DNA from: Numida meleagris
Taxonomy: Eukaryota; Chordata; Aves; Galliformes; Numididae
DNA: 64,000 nt
Direction: 5' to 3'
Assembly: GCF_002078875.1 (NCBI RefSeq)
Contig: NC_034438.1
Location: 67,551,446-67,615,445 of the forward strand
The notes beneath the pieces are model-generated. The model was given only the letters and a program-made list of their open reading frames with translations. It did not search any database and was not told the origin of the DNA. A program made the position numbers and the translations under genes. Below, one piece after another: positions 1-11,568 of this stretch. How positions within the stretch are numbered: position 1 is the stretch's first letter; every line of letters begins with the position of its first letter.

Positions 1-420
1 ATTTCCTTCTAGAAAAATGTAATTGGTAGCAGAAATGGAAAAGAATCACAGAAGGGATTTTTTTTCATGTTGTGTACAGCCGAGTTTTATAAACACAAAG
101 AATTTAAATAGCCCTGAAATCGGTATAACACATCTGGATCTGAAAAATCTGTCCCGCTGCTTCAGAAGTCCATCACAGACATCTGTGCAAGGAGGATTCT
201 GGGTCTATGCAACACAAGTAAGTAGCAGCCAGAAGCCAGAACAAATGTTTAGCAGGAAAAAGCACCACAAGCAGCAAAAGTCAGCTAACAATATAGAGCA
301 AAGGAAACAAAATGATGCCCTAACCTGCATTTTGTTCCCTCCTCAGCAGCTGCATGTACAGCTCTCCTTGTAGTGATTCCTCTCCATCCTCCATCAGAGA
401 GATTTCAGTTGGATATAATG
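1..420. other. Unannotated sequence
   Basis: I see no recognisable repeat or gene. A 116-codon open frame beginning at 23 matches no family I know and has no supporting signal. Confidence 0.5.
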
Positions 421-595
421 AGGATGTTTCTCACAATGATGGTGCAGAGACACAGGTATATGTTGCCCAGAGAAGTAGCAAATGCCCCATCTTTGGAAAC
501 TTTTGACAGGGTTTTGAGCAACCTGATCTAGGTTCCTGCCCAGGGACTAGATATTTTTAAAAGTTCCTTCCAACCCAAACAATTCTGTTATAAGT
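421..595 (+). mobile_element. CR1 LINE, 3' end fragment (old)
   Basis: The segment follows the order of an avian CR1 3' end: an imperfect 'TTGCCCAGAGAAGTAGC' block, then 'GAGCAACCTGATCTAGG', then 'AGTTCCTTCCAACCCAAAC' and a degraded ATTCTGT terminus. It is clearly diverged and 5' truncated, as is usual for CR1 copies. No coding capacity remains. The identification rests on my knowledge of the CR1 consensus, not on an alignment. Confidence 0.75.
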
Positions 596-1810
596 TTTAA
601 CCACACAAGAAATATTTGACTTGGTTAGTATCTTGGAGTTTATAGAGTGACAAGGAAACTGGGTACAGGAAGGCTAGTAAGGACCCAGACAGCTCAATCA
701 TAGCCTTGCTATTCAGCCTTGGGCTGCACACCAGGGAAACTGGGATTCCAGCGTACCATGTCTCTCAGGTCCAATGAGGGAATAAATGAGCAAGAGAATT
801 TTCTGGTTTCTCAGGTGTCATGGTACTGGGGATGAATGACAGCAACTGTACTGTAACTGATCCCTTATTGATTGTGGTAGCTTTTCACTTACACTTACTT
901 ACACTTTACACCTATTCTTTCCATTACAATCAGTCTCATTGGCAGTGAAATTTTACATTAGAGGCTATTGTGAGTTAACCAGGCAGTCCTGTTATTTATC
1001 ATTAATGGCAGCTGTGTATGCTGTGCAGCCAAATTATTTGCTACTTGGTATTTTTCACCGTGACGTACTTAAAAAAAAATGCATTAACAGTTATCCACAA
1101 AACTGTCATACAGCGATCACTTTCCAGTGTTTATTACTCTGTGTGATAAAGCTCTAGAACAGCAATCTAGACAGTGACAGTAGGGGCAGAGAAATACATT
1201 AGTTTTAGGAGTGTGTAATAAATCGCCTTTCTATGAAATGGATTGTTATAACATCTAAGTAATACTGCCATAAGAGCTTTCATCATGCTGGTTAAGAAAT
1301 TCCAAAACTAAGAAAATAATAATAAAAAAAATTAAAAAATGAAGAAGATTAAATAAAACCCGAGAAAATTCTACTATCAAAGAGCATTTAAGCATTAAGT
1401 TAATGACTTGTAAATATCTAGATATCTAATTTGGACTAAAATATGAGCAATGTTCCAACTTTTTATCTCCTACAGTCATGAGGCGTACCGTTGGACCATG
1501 CTATCTGACTTGCAGAGCAGATCTAGTGTGGAGATTGCCACACTTGGAGTAAGTGCAGAAATCATTTTCATATAATTCAATTGCTTTAAGCAGGGAATGA
1601 AGGTTTCTGAAGTCACAGTAATACAGTAATGGCCTTATGGACCACTGATGTGCAAAAAGATGTGGTAGGGTGCAGAGTCCACTCACCAGCACATGGGGAG
1701 CCTACTGAATATGATGCCTCCATAGCATTCAGGAAACATACAGGCTATGAATGAAAGTTTGCCATCTGAGTTCTTACAAAACTTTTTACAAGTATGCACA
1801 GAACTAGAAG
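596..1810. other. Unannotated AT-rich sequence
   Basis: Nothing recognisable. It contains a short A-rich patch near 1310-1350. Confidence 0.5.
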
Positions 1811-1897
1811 AATAAAATAAAATAAAATAAAATAAAATAAAATAAAATAAAATAAAATAAAATAAAATAAAATAAAATAAAATAAAATAAAATAAAA
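1811..1897. repeat. (AAAAT)n pentanucleotide microsatellite
   Basis: Eighty-seven bases form an uninterrupted tandem array of the 5-mer AATAA, about 17 copies with no visible substitution. Its reverse strand is open in more than one frame and encodes a monotonous Leu-Phe-Tyr-Ile repeat, which explains the apparent open frames between about 1683 and 2067. These should not be called genes. The perfection of the array suggests it is length-variable between individuals. Confidence 0.97.
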
Positions 1898-3031
1898 GGA
1901 ATTCTAAAAAAAACAACAAAGTGCCAGAAACAAGCATCGACATTGAAGGCTGAAATAACCAAGGAACATCTATACTGTAGCCACAAATACTTTCTTTCAT
2001 GAGACAGATTATCTGCACTGCATATGTTGGGAGCACTTTTCAGACAACTCTGCTTCATTGCAGACATAGAAGGGCCTTAAATTAAATCTTCATCTGCTTA
2101 GCAGTTACACCCATGACTTCTCAGACTTCTTAGACTCAGTCTTAACTGTCATGCACTCAAATCATTTATTTCCTCCAAATAGATTTTTTTTTTCCTACAG
2201 AACAGATCCAGTCAGTCATGTTTCTAAGGAAATTTGTAGCTTCATCTGTGTGGTTAAGACCTTACAAGAATGAGCTGATATACTTTGCGATTACCTAAAG
2301 TAATGTGTGTAGAATATAATATAAACATCTATATTACTAGACACTTGAAATTTCTGTGATTTCTGCATGAACTAATTAGCTAATGAATATTCTAAAAAAC
2401 AGAAAAGTTGAAAGCAAGATGGTTCAACGTTCTTAGGATTAACACAGACTTAGAAGATGCTGCACATTATCTCCAACTATGTTCTGCTACTGTTAAAAAT
2501 ACACCATGTTTGCTACACATGAATGAGTCTCAAGTCCATTCCCACATGGGAAGAAATACAACAACATTTCATGTATTCAGCAATAGTAACCTGTAAAAAT
2601 ATCAGGGATACCCTTCTCTTCTAACCATTTTAATGCCATACTGTTTGCCTAAGGAAACTAAGATAACTTGGATGAGAATTTTCCCACCTTTATTTCATTC
2701 TTTCAGTTCCTCTGTCTCTCTTACAGGCATAAAATATGCACTTGTAGCAACTGGAATATACTAACAGTATTAAAATGTCATAATAATGATGTGGAGGTAG
2801 AACCATGATTTGTCCGTAGGTCCAACTTAATTTAAACCATAATTTGAGGGATATCCCAGCTCTGCAACAACAATTTTGCAGCAAATGGGGAAAAAAAAGA
2901 GAGAAAAAAAAGAAAGTCCTTTCACTGTGAAAAAGTATTACAGTTTTAACTTTATCATAAGTTTCCTGTACAAAACAAGTAGAACCCCAAGCCACCAGAT
3001 GACAATGTAATTAATGTTAAAATAGGTACAA
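1898..3031. other. Unannotated AT-rich sequence
   Basis: No recognisable gene or transposon. There is a purine-rich patch near 2888-2915. Confidence 0.5.
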
Positions 3032-3170
3032 GGTAATTCAAAAAAAGTTGGGATTCTTCAGATATAAAGCCCTTCAGCTAAACTCAATTTAAACTGAAAA
3101 TAAGCACTTGTACTGATCTAGATGAGGGAATTTATTGTCTGAAACAACCTAAAAGCTGTTTTGAATTACC
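3032..3170. mobile_element. Candidate small inverted-repeat (MITE-like) element
   Basis: The 12-mer GGTAATTCAAAA at 3032-3043 is repeated exactly as its reverse complement at 3159-3170, bounding a 139-bp AT-rich, non-coding unit. Small non-autonomous DNA transposons have this architecture. I see no convincing target-site duplication, and the interior matches no family I recognise. It could be chance in AT-rich DNA or a structured non-coding element. Confidence 0.35.
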
Positions 3171-3884
3171 CCATGTGCATTATATACACTGATATTATCA
3201 TGTGAAGATTATTGTATATTGATGTGGCACTGTCAGTTAATTACCTCTTCTGGGTACAAAAGATTCCAGTGAAGCTTTTCTCCATACAAATAGCAGAATG
3301 CTTTTGTTTAGCCTCAAGTCAAAAAACCTGAAAAGCCTATTAAGGCAGGAAGGTAACAATAAAAGCTACTAATGGGTGTTGTTTGTGAAAATAACATTTT
3401 AAAAAATTTGTTCAATTTCTAAAAATAACAAGTTGTGAAAACATGACTTTTGGACTCTTCAAAAAACAGTTAAAATGCTGCAGAATTTTTGCACTTCGTT
3501 CACATTGCTTTCCCACTTCTCTGTGAAGCAGCACAGTAAGGTCTGGGAAAATCCTTGGAATTCAGCTTGGAGCAGCTAGCACTTATTTCTAGTGGATGGT
3601 CCAGACAGGAGAAGACACTTTGGTTGTAGTCACCAAGATATAAAGTAGTGGTGTTGAGTACACCACTTGGTCTGTCACATGTACACATTCACTCACAAAA
3701 CTTGTAGGTACCTAACTTGGTGATTTTATCCTAAAGCGTAACTTAAAAAATGACAACTCTTTTGCAGTAAAATCATTACTGCCATCTCCTCTCTCTCTGG
3801 GGAGCTGAAACTTCATTCTCCTGTGTCCTCAGGCTCATTCCTGTGTGTCAGAAGGAGTGCTATGTAAGAAAGTAAAATACTGTG
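3171..3884. other. Unannotated sequence
   Basis: No recognisable gene or repeat. Confidence 0.5.
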
Positions 3885-4425
3885 GGCTACTCCAAAAGTA
3901 ATACCTCCTATTGTATGATGCTGGCTCAGATGCTGGTCAGAGACGGATGTTGGAGGTATGGCAATAGAGTCTGAACCTTTGCACCAACATTCAATTAAAT
4001 GTTGTTGCTGTGAGGCTGGTGGCAGCATAGGGGCAGTCTGACAGAATGATGTCTGACATGGATGAACCAAAGATGTGTCACTGAATTCCTCCATGCAAAA
4101 AAAATAGTACCCACTGACATTCATCGAATCTTTCTCTACATTCATGGAGATCAAACAATGGATGTGAGCACAGTGAGGTGGTGAGTGGTGCATTTCAGCA
4201 GTGATGACAGCGGCAGTGGTCAATTCCACTGGTGTAAATTGTTATGATCCTGGCATGCAGGCTCTTGTTCATTGCTGGCAAAAATGCAGCTCTGGCAGTG
4301 ATTAATATGTTGAAAAACAGTGTTTTGTAGCTGAGAATTTGTGCTACCAAATAGTGTTATTGTGCTCTTTGAACATGTCTCAGTCTCCATGGAATTAAAT
4401 AGGAGGCATTATTTTTCGAACAACC
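3885..4425 (+). mobile_element. Non-autonomous mariner element, copy 1 (Galluhop/Mariner1_GG-like)
   Basis: About 541 bp are bounded by imperfect terminal inverted repeats. The left end reads GGCTACTCCAAAAGTAATAC. The right end, reverse-complemented, reads GGTTGTTCGAAAAATAATGC. A TA follows the right end, and TG takes its place on the left, consistent with a decayed TA target site. The plus strand from 4077 keeps the N-terminal DNA-binding part of a mariner transposase, reading VTEFLHAKKIVPTDIHR and then, after a gap, DVSTVRW followed by a stop at 4182-4184. The catalytic D,D,D domain is absent: the sequence passes straight into the 3' terminal region. It is therefore a dead deletion derivative. 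The family name is from memory. Confidence 0.85.
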
Positions 4426-5979
4426 TATGTGTGATCTCACTGTGTCAACAGAAGATATGGAGAAACGCTCTATGTATAGATAAACAAAGTCCTGTATGGA
4501 CTTCAAAATTTATTCCTTAAATGTGAAATAAATAGTAGATGCAACAGGAGATTTCATCATTGTCTGGGACAAAATGGCAGTAATCCAAAATGATTCTGTA
4601 CAAGAAAAGCACTAGCAAATGGCTGCTCAGTCACTGCTCCTAGATCTCAGGTACCTTAGCACTGCTGAACGAGCTGTTGTGGAAATCCACAGCATCAGTG
4701 ATCTTCTACCATGTATAAAATAACGTCCAAGTATTGATTGAAAAACTTTTTGAGACAGTATACCAAACCCAGATAAATATGTTAAAAGCAAGAAAATCAT
4801 CCAAGCCTGAAGAAAATTTTCATGTGATAAGCATCTTGTAATAAGTATCTCTGCAACTTTTCAGCTTTTTTTTTAATCTAAGAAAGGGTTAAAACCACAG
4901 GCGATAAGGGAGAAGTTAGCTTTCATATAAAGATGTTTCACTGTAAATGGCACAGCAATATATAAGCATCATTTTTTTTCATGGTGGGCAGGTACTGCTC
5001 AGCCTTTATAGAGACATTTTTTAATTTGGAACATAAATTAAATATTTATGACAGAACTGCCAAAAGAAAGACAAATACCCTGGCAAACAATTCTGTTAAT
5101 AAAGTTCAATCACTGTAATGCAGACTGTTGTCAAAGGGTAAATTCAATTTAATTTTTTCTTTAAAAGTTTTGTTCTCTTTTTTGTGACAGTCGTGTTGGA
5201 AAGAATTCATAATCTGAAAGGATTCCTGGCTTAATCCTCCTTTCAGCTGAAGTGAATGCAGTTTCTTTCCCCTTTATTTATTTTTGCTGCCTCTTTGTGG
5301 CTAATGTTCTTTGTTTAATATATATATTTAAATACACAGACACACAGAGAGATGAAGAAAGATTCTCCCATTCAGTATCCTTTTCATCCGTGTTTTGAAA
5401 CCATTCAAGGCAGATGATAAGGCCACAGAGGTTCAAAGAAAATAGACAATCATCTAAGCATAACTATGCACAGCACCACAATATCCTGCTGGTTCCACTC
5501 AGGTATAAAGCACTGCTGGATCATCAGCAGGCAGAACAAAAGAGATGCTATGTCTCTGAAATACAGGTTTTAAAAATAAATAGAAAAATGCTAAGAAACA
5601 TTTTTAAAAACTTGCTTTTAGCCCCTCTGAGTGCATTCTGTATCCTGCACTTCCAGCTTTCCTTCTTGTCAATACCATTTTAATATCTGCAAAGCATAAC
5701 TTTTGGGGATACCAAAACTAAGTGTAGTAAGAGGAAAACTGAGACATGGGTTGGTGGATGAAGCACCCTGCAATGACACTGAGCTGCCAAATTCACTGGA
5801 AACAAAACATAGGAAGAATGCCCATGATACCTGAAAACCTTGCTCAGGTGCAAATCCTTGGGAAGCAGCTTACTGTGATGTTGCAGAATGCAGTTTGAAT
5901 GAGAACTCAATGTGTCGGGCCCTCCTAAGCCTTAGCAACTCTGCAGCATGACCTGTCTCAAACTTTTTCTCTACACTGT
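4426..5979. other. Unannotated sequence
   Basis: No recognisable gene or transposon. Short T-runs only. Confidence 0.5.
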
Positions 5980-6236
5980 CATAGAATCATGGAATCTTAT
6001 GACTGGAAAGACCACTAAGAGCATCTAGTTCAACTATCAACCCATGCTTCTAGACCACGTCACTCACTGCAACATCTACCCTTTCTGTCCACCTCTAGGG
6101 ACGGTGAATTCCACCGCCTCTCTGAGCAGCCCATCCCAATACTTCACCACTCTATTGGAGAAGTCATTTTTCCTAATATACAACCTGAACCTCCCATGAC
6201 GCAACATCAGGCCATTACCTCTTGTCATGAGTTGTG
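5980..6236 (-). mobile_element. CR1 LINE, 3' end fragment
   Basis: On the plus strand it starts with CATAGAATCATGGAATC, the reverse complement of the CR1 3' terminal repeat. It then follows the CR1 order through 'CCACCGCCTCTCTGAGCAGC' and 'AACCTGAACCTCCC' to 'CCTCTTGTCATGAG'. About 257 bp of the 3' end are kept and the copy is 5' truncated. It is moderately diverged with no intact coding frame. Confidence 0.9.
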
Positions 6237-7839
6237 GATTGACAGCTTAGATGGTTAAGAGGAGATTACTGGGCTAGTCTAACTGCTTGCCAAATGAACA
6301 GCTCTCTGCTTTTAATTTCCTGGATTACCCTGACTTATCCCTTCTTTGTGACTCAATTTACATGTTCTAAAATGACAATTATGTTGTTTTGTTGCATAAA
6401 GTTCCTTCAGTAATACTATTTGAAGTACTAGTAGCCTGCATTCAGTTTTGGGTTCCACAAATTCCAGCAACAGTACTGAAAGAGATTAAGTTTCCCAATG
6501 CTTTTTAGTCCCCTTTCTGACCTATTTATATTGCAGTATTTCTCTTAGTACATCAGTGCAGCACTTACTGCTGCATCGTTTCGGTTGTCACTTACTGCAA
6601 TGTGTCTTGAGCTGAGGGCATAGAGGAAAAAATGGATGCTTTAAGCTTTCAAAGCCTGTCCTCAACTGGTCTAAACTACTGTCACTGAGCTTGTGTTGCT
6701 GGAAATTGCTGGAGTCCACTTCTACAACTTGCTGCATTGTCTGATTCACTGTACTATTTTCACAAAACATTATTTTCTAGTTGCTGGAAATGTTGAATCC
6801 TAGCCCTAAAATACCAGAAGTATCTTCTCACACATCACACTGAGAACATATCTCCTAATGAGTCAGTAAGTTCCAATGTTCACCTCATTTGATACCACAG
6901 GTCAACAACTGGAGCTATTAGTCACCTTTGATGTCAAATATCTTCCCCACTAGCACTTAAAAACTTGAAGAGATTGGAAATATCATTTAGAAATTCAGCA
7001 TAAAATGAAAGAGGTGTTTTTATTTCTTCTACGGTATTGATTTCTCCACCAATGCAATGAGATTTGATTATCTAATCTGATTCCTGAGTTGTTCACCTGC
7101 AATATACTGCCATATTAGGACTCATTTGCAACTTCTTTTCTTTACTCCTTTTAAAATTATCTATAAAGGAGTTATTCACATTGGCTATATATCTTCATAT
7201 ATCTTGCTTTAAGATCTTCCAGCATCTGACTTTGAACAGACACATACGGCAATTTTGAAAAATGGGCTAAAAAAGATAAGTGATGCAAACTTTGAAGTCT
7301 CAGATCTCAGACCTCCTAGCTTTTAGTGCATGTATGGTTCTTTATAGTAGACATATCCACATCCTCTGCAGGTTCCTTGCTATCTCAGCTGCATGCTTGT
7401 TTCTGGTTTGAGATAAAACAGGCCTGAGAATATGGCCACTTGACAGTCCAGTCCTGCCAGTGGGTTCTGCCTTGACCTTGCCCTTGCCCTTGCCCTTCCT
7501 TTATCAGGGTGTAAGAGAGGCAGCAAGCACTTTGCACACAGAAAATTTGACTATCTCTTTTCTAGATAAAACAAAGCAGAACCCTGGAAATCCACCAAAA
7601 TGTCTCTCTCATGAGCTTGAACAGGGTCTGTGATTATGTGTTGACACCTACCATCCCAGGAGGACTTTGATGTCAGGTGAAGGGCTTGTGCCAATGAAAA
7701 GAGGTTGTCCCCTCAACTGGAAAGGTGAACATTCATCTAAATCTCATTCATTGCCCTGTCTTTTAAGGCAAGAAAGGTATTCAAGGTTGATGTTGAAAGC
7801 AGTGTCCTGACTCTTTCAGCACATAAACACTGCTCCTAC
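6237..7839. other. Unannotated sequence with a small hexamer repeat
   Basis: The only structure I see is a short array of about four TTGCCC-like hexamers at 7471-7498. Otherwise it looks unique. Confidence 0.5.
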
Positions 7840-8479
7840 TGACGTGTGGAATCAAACTCTACAACTACAGAGTAGTTATAAAGCAGGTATGTTTATTCAG
7901 CACTGCTCACCTACACTGGGTGCAGGGGGGGTCATCCCCTCATACCCTGCACACTGGATGACAAGAAAGGCAGGTACTTAAAGAACAAGCTGCTTACACA
8001 TGCATTAGATTTCCAAGCAAAAGTTAGGTTATTACAGTGAGTTCCCTGCCCCGGGTCCCAGTCCTATTACACATGCGTGGTATCTTCTTGGTGGTCGTTT
8101 GGTGGTCTTTTCTGATGAAAGCTTGCAGTGTCCCTCACCAGGTCCCTGACCTGGTTTGAGTTGGAAGATGCTGACTAGCTCTAGTCAGGCTTCTTATTGG
8201 CTCTAACTCTGTTCACCAATCTGCTGCCTCTTTGTTAATTCTTGTGGTGTACTCTTCTAGCCAGTTGCCTTGCATTCCAGAGGTAGGGTAGCTATCAATT
8301 TTACTTGGATAAATAAGAGACCTGCTGTCTGTAAAATAACTACTTACGTATTAACAAAAAAAAAAGCATCTGTAATCAGCAGCAAAGACCTGACTTAGCA
8401 AGGCCAGGTCTTTAGCTGCCGATTCAGCACCTCATGAAGGCACATAACTTTTAACCTAGCTTTTCCCCGTTTCACTACA
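7840..8479 (-). mobile_element. Solo retroviral-type LTR, minus strand
   Basis: Read on the minus strand, this is a complete-looking LTR. It begins near TGTAGTGAAACGGGG, has a TATA-like CTTTAAGT at about 7977-7984 and a canonical AATAAA at 7892-7897, and ends in GATTCCACA a short U5 later. Two boundary solutions exist. Spanning 7840-8474 gives TG...CA ends flanked by a 4-bp direct repeat, CTAC (7836-7839 and 8475-8478), as expected of an ERV1-type insertion. Spanning 7845-8479 gives TGTGG/TGTAG terminal inverted repeats but no target duplication. No gag, pol or env sequence is present, so it is best read as a solo LTR left by recombination. Confidence 0.75.
7892..7897 (-). promoter_or_regulatory. 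LTR polyadenylation signal AATAAA
   Basis: TTTATT on the plus strand is AATAAA on the minus strand. It lies about 50 bases before the LTR end, at the position expected for an R/U5 junction, and supports the orientation assigned to the LTR. Confidence 0.6.
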
Positions 8480-11204
8480 AAAATTCAGGTAAAAGAGAGG
8501 TAGTAAATAAAGGTCTTAAAATTTTTCTCTCAGAACAGTGGATGCAGATGCTAAATTTGAGAATAGAGATAAATGACCGTGAATTTCATCTCCTCAAATT
8601 TTAAGACACCTGGACAAGAAGACTAGTTCTTGTCAACTACAGAAATAAGTTTCAGACAAGTTGGATGCAATGCTTGTTGATTTTCTTTCTGCTAGATAGG
8701 CTTGTTTCCCTATAACAATTATGTTTGTCTAGAAATAAAACCTATAAATAGGTTTTATTTCAAGACAGATATTTAAGCCCAATTAAGAATGTTAGAAAAC
8801 TGGGCCTGATACACAGTCTTACAATGTATTCCTGTAACCCCAAAACAAGACTCCAGTCAGGAAGAGAAAGGTATACTTGGAGAAATCAAGCTGGAGATAA
8901 AGGTGAAGTGCTGTCCTGTACTTGAGTGAGGTGCTTTGAATTTGCAGTTGTAGCAGAATTTGACCCAGAATAGATTAAATACAGATGAATCAATATAAGA
9001 AACACCAGCTTTGGATGTTAGTACCTGACTTAATGAGCAATGTTTGAAAGAAATGTTCGGGACTGTCAGAAGACAGATTGAGTGACGGAAAACTAAGGAT
9101 CTATAAATGGCTTACCAAGGTTTCTTCATACTGTTATACATTAAACTAGAAGGTAACAAGACAGTTTTGAAGGATGTGCAAATAATCACTGCAGGTGCGT
9201 TCCAAACAATGGAGAAGAGTGCTGACAGAGGAAAAAAGGGAAAAAGATGTTATGTCTTTGTCATAGAATTTATTTGGGGTCAGGTTTTTTGATTGTTCCC
9301 CACCACCACACATCCTCTGCCCAAATAAAACCCCACACTTACTCAGTGAACACTTACTAGTAAACTGATAATCTAGACATTAATGTCTGAAAGCATCTGC
9401 AGTCATGCAAGATGTTGTTCACTATAATTACAACAACAATCATACATAAACGAAAACATCAGTCCTCTCAGATCAGCAAATCTCTTTTTAAATAAAATGT
9501 GGGCATGGTACAAACTGGGAGGGAAGTGATTTCTTTAAGCTCCAAGATCCAAACAACCTGTTATTGAATCAGTATCTGTTGACTACCAGAACATGCAGGT
9601 GTTTTCATAGTTTTCATCAGTAGTGGTGGTACTCACTCAAACAGGAAAACTGTCTATTTTCCATATTAAAACAACTAATAAACCATGCAAATGTGTATAA
9701 GTATCACTGGAAAAAATATATGTTTTTACCATATATGAAGTTAACTTATTTTCTGTACATTTTCCTGCAAGTAACACACTTGAGTTCTTTGATCCCTGTA
9801 TTAATTTTTGGCAATTTAGGGTCTATATCAGAATAATAGTTCCATTTATTATATACCTTAAGAAATAATTCATTACCTCTCAATTACATTTTAATTATGT
9901 ACATTATAAATACATAAATAATGTATATATCCTGTTATATTCTTTATATTAGAATCATTGTCTCTTTTCTCCAATACGTAATTTCTGCAACAACGATATT
10001 GAGGCAATGCCTGCGACACGACCCTTGTAGTTGTCATGCTAGAGTCATCACTCATAGACATCAGTATCTAAAACACATAATGCTAGCCACTGCAAATTGA
10101 CAATTTATCGATTATAATGGTAAGTAAAAACAAATCAAAACTCTGTGATCTTGCTCTGAATTCCATTACAGACTGCTGTCTGGAGGTTAGTGGTTCTCAA
10201 ATGAGTTCAAATGAATCTTGACATCTACATTTTTGGCTTTATGAGTGTTTCAGTTCTCAGCTCCATTTCTTGGACTTACTCTCAGTCAGTGGGAGTGTTT
10301 ATTTGTTACCTCTGGAGGCTTCTCTGAGTAGCCATCTCCATGCTTAATTATTTCACCCTATTCTTTCCGAGGACAGGTATTTACTGTTTTCACAGGGTTG
10401 TTTTTTTTTTTTTTTCCACCTATTTCTGGGGATTCTTCATAGGACAAAATTACTGAGAGTTTTTTTCTTCACCCTCATTCAGATTTTATGCTGTAACTCA
10501 AGAAACATTTTCCTTAGGATTTCAAAAGATGTGATAAATTCTCTAGAATGGAAAGGGAATGAAGGGCTTAATTAGGTGCTCCATTCTCTTTTCAGCTTTC
10601 TTGAATCATTTCACAGCTTTTGATTTCTCATTAACATTCAAATACTGGATGTGAAAGACTACTTGTCAGGAAGAAAATTTTCCAGATCTTTGACTAGAAA
10701 GGTACTTCAGGCATTCCAAGGTGGCACACTAAATGTAAATTTGTAGCTCTGAAACACCATGAATCAAGAAAAAGAAGTTTAAAAATGAGATAATAATTCA
10801 CAGTGCAAACTCTGGGGAAACTGTTTTTAATAGGCACAGTATGAAAACAAACTGCTGTCACTGAAGTGCTGGTAGAAAGCAAGAGTCAGAGGTGAAATCA
10901 AACACTGAAAAAAAAATGTGCGCTCAGGGAATTTTGCACAGAAACTGTCCCACTAGGGAGATCCAGGAATATTTTGAAGGAGATGAGAGTTAAAGTTCAA
11001 CTATGGAGTTACCAGGGGAACTGAGAGAAAAAAAGGAGTACTTCTCATTCATACACTTATCTGCTTTAACATATGGAGAAATAGAAGTACAGCATCACTT
11101 CAACAGGCTTTTTCTTCTAGCAAACTCCATCAGTTTCTAACGAGCGACATCGCTGCTAACAAGATGATAATAAAATACTCCACCTAATTCCGATGTCCCA
11201 GTCA
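8480..11204. other. Unannotated AT-rich sequence
   Basis: No recognisable gene or transposon in 2.7 kb. A T15 run lies at 10401-10415, and very AT-rich sequence at about 9840-9960. Confidence 0.5.
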
Positions 11205-11568
11205 GATGGGCCAAGACCAGTGCAGTAAGAGGCCACCAGGCCACCGTGCCTTTGGGCAAAAGCACTGTGCAGCCCTGGGCGGGCTGAGCCCCAGCAGCAA
11301 CACCAGCAGGGCTACGGCAGCTCTGGGAGCAGGCCCTGGGCCTTGTGCAGTGAGCTGAGCACTGAGCAGGGATAGAGGCTGCAGAGAAGGGAAAGCTTTC
11401 CCCATGTGGAGAGTAGGGCCTAGGGAGATGGTGTCATCTCCCTCCTTGGAGGGTATCCAGCTGTCATAGGATTAATGCCTTGAACAGCCAGGTCTGACCC
11501 CAGTGCTGGGCCTGTGCTGGGCACAGCTCAGGCTGGAGGCCTCCCCAGGTCCTGAATTATCCAATGAC
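11205..11568 (+). mobile_element. Old CR1 LINE 3' fragment (GC-richer)
   Basis: This is the most GC-rich patch of the left half. It follows a CR1 3' end of the subfamily type: 'GTGCAGTAAGAGGCCACCAGG', 'GGTGTCATCTCCCTCCTTGG', 'ACAGCCAGGTCTGA', then 'GAGGCCTCCCCAGGTCCTG' and AATTAT. Divergence is high, and several indels interrupt it. A 67-codon open frame on the reverse strand is a by-product of the GC content. The assignment is by remembered consensus, with the 5' limit uncertain. Confidence 0.55.

Noticed and set aside
1683..2067. Two open frames on the minus strand rich in Phe, Leu, Ile and Tyr
   Set aside because: They are the translation of the (AAAAT)n microsatellite and have no family resemblance.
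3813..4229. 138-codon minus-strand frame over mariner copy 1, with a similar plus-strand frame at 29342-29578 in copy 2
   Set aside because: Their mutual similarity comes from the shared element. The real transposase remnant is on the opposite strand in each copy.
11202..11568. GC-rich patch considered as a CpG island or promoter, with a 67-codon leucine-rich frame
   Set aside because: Few CpG dinucleotides are visible, and the sequence order fits an old CR1 3' end.
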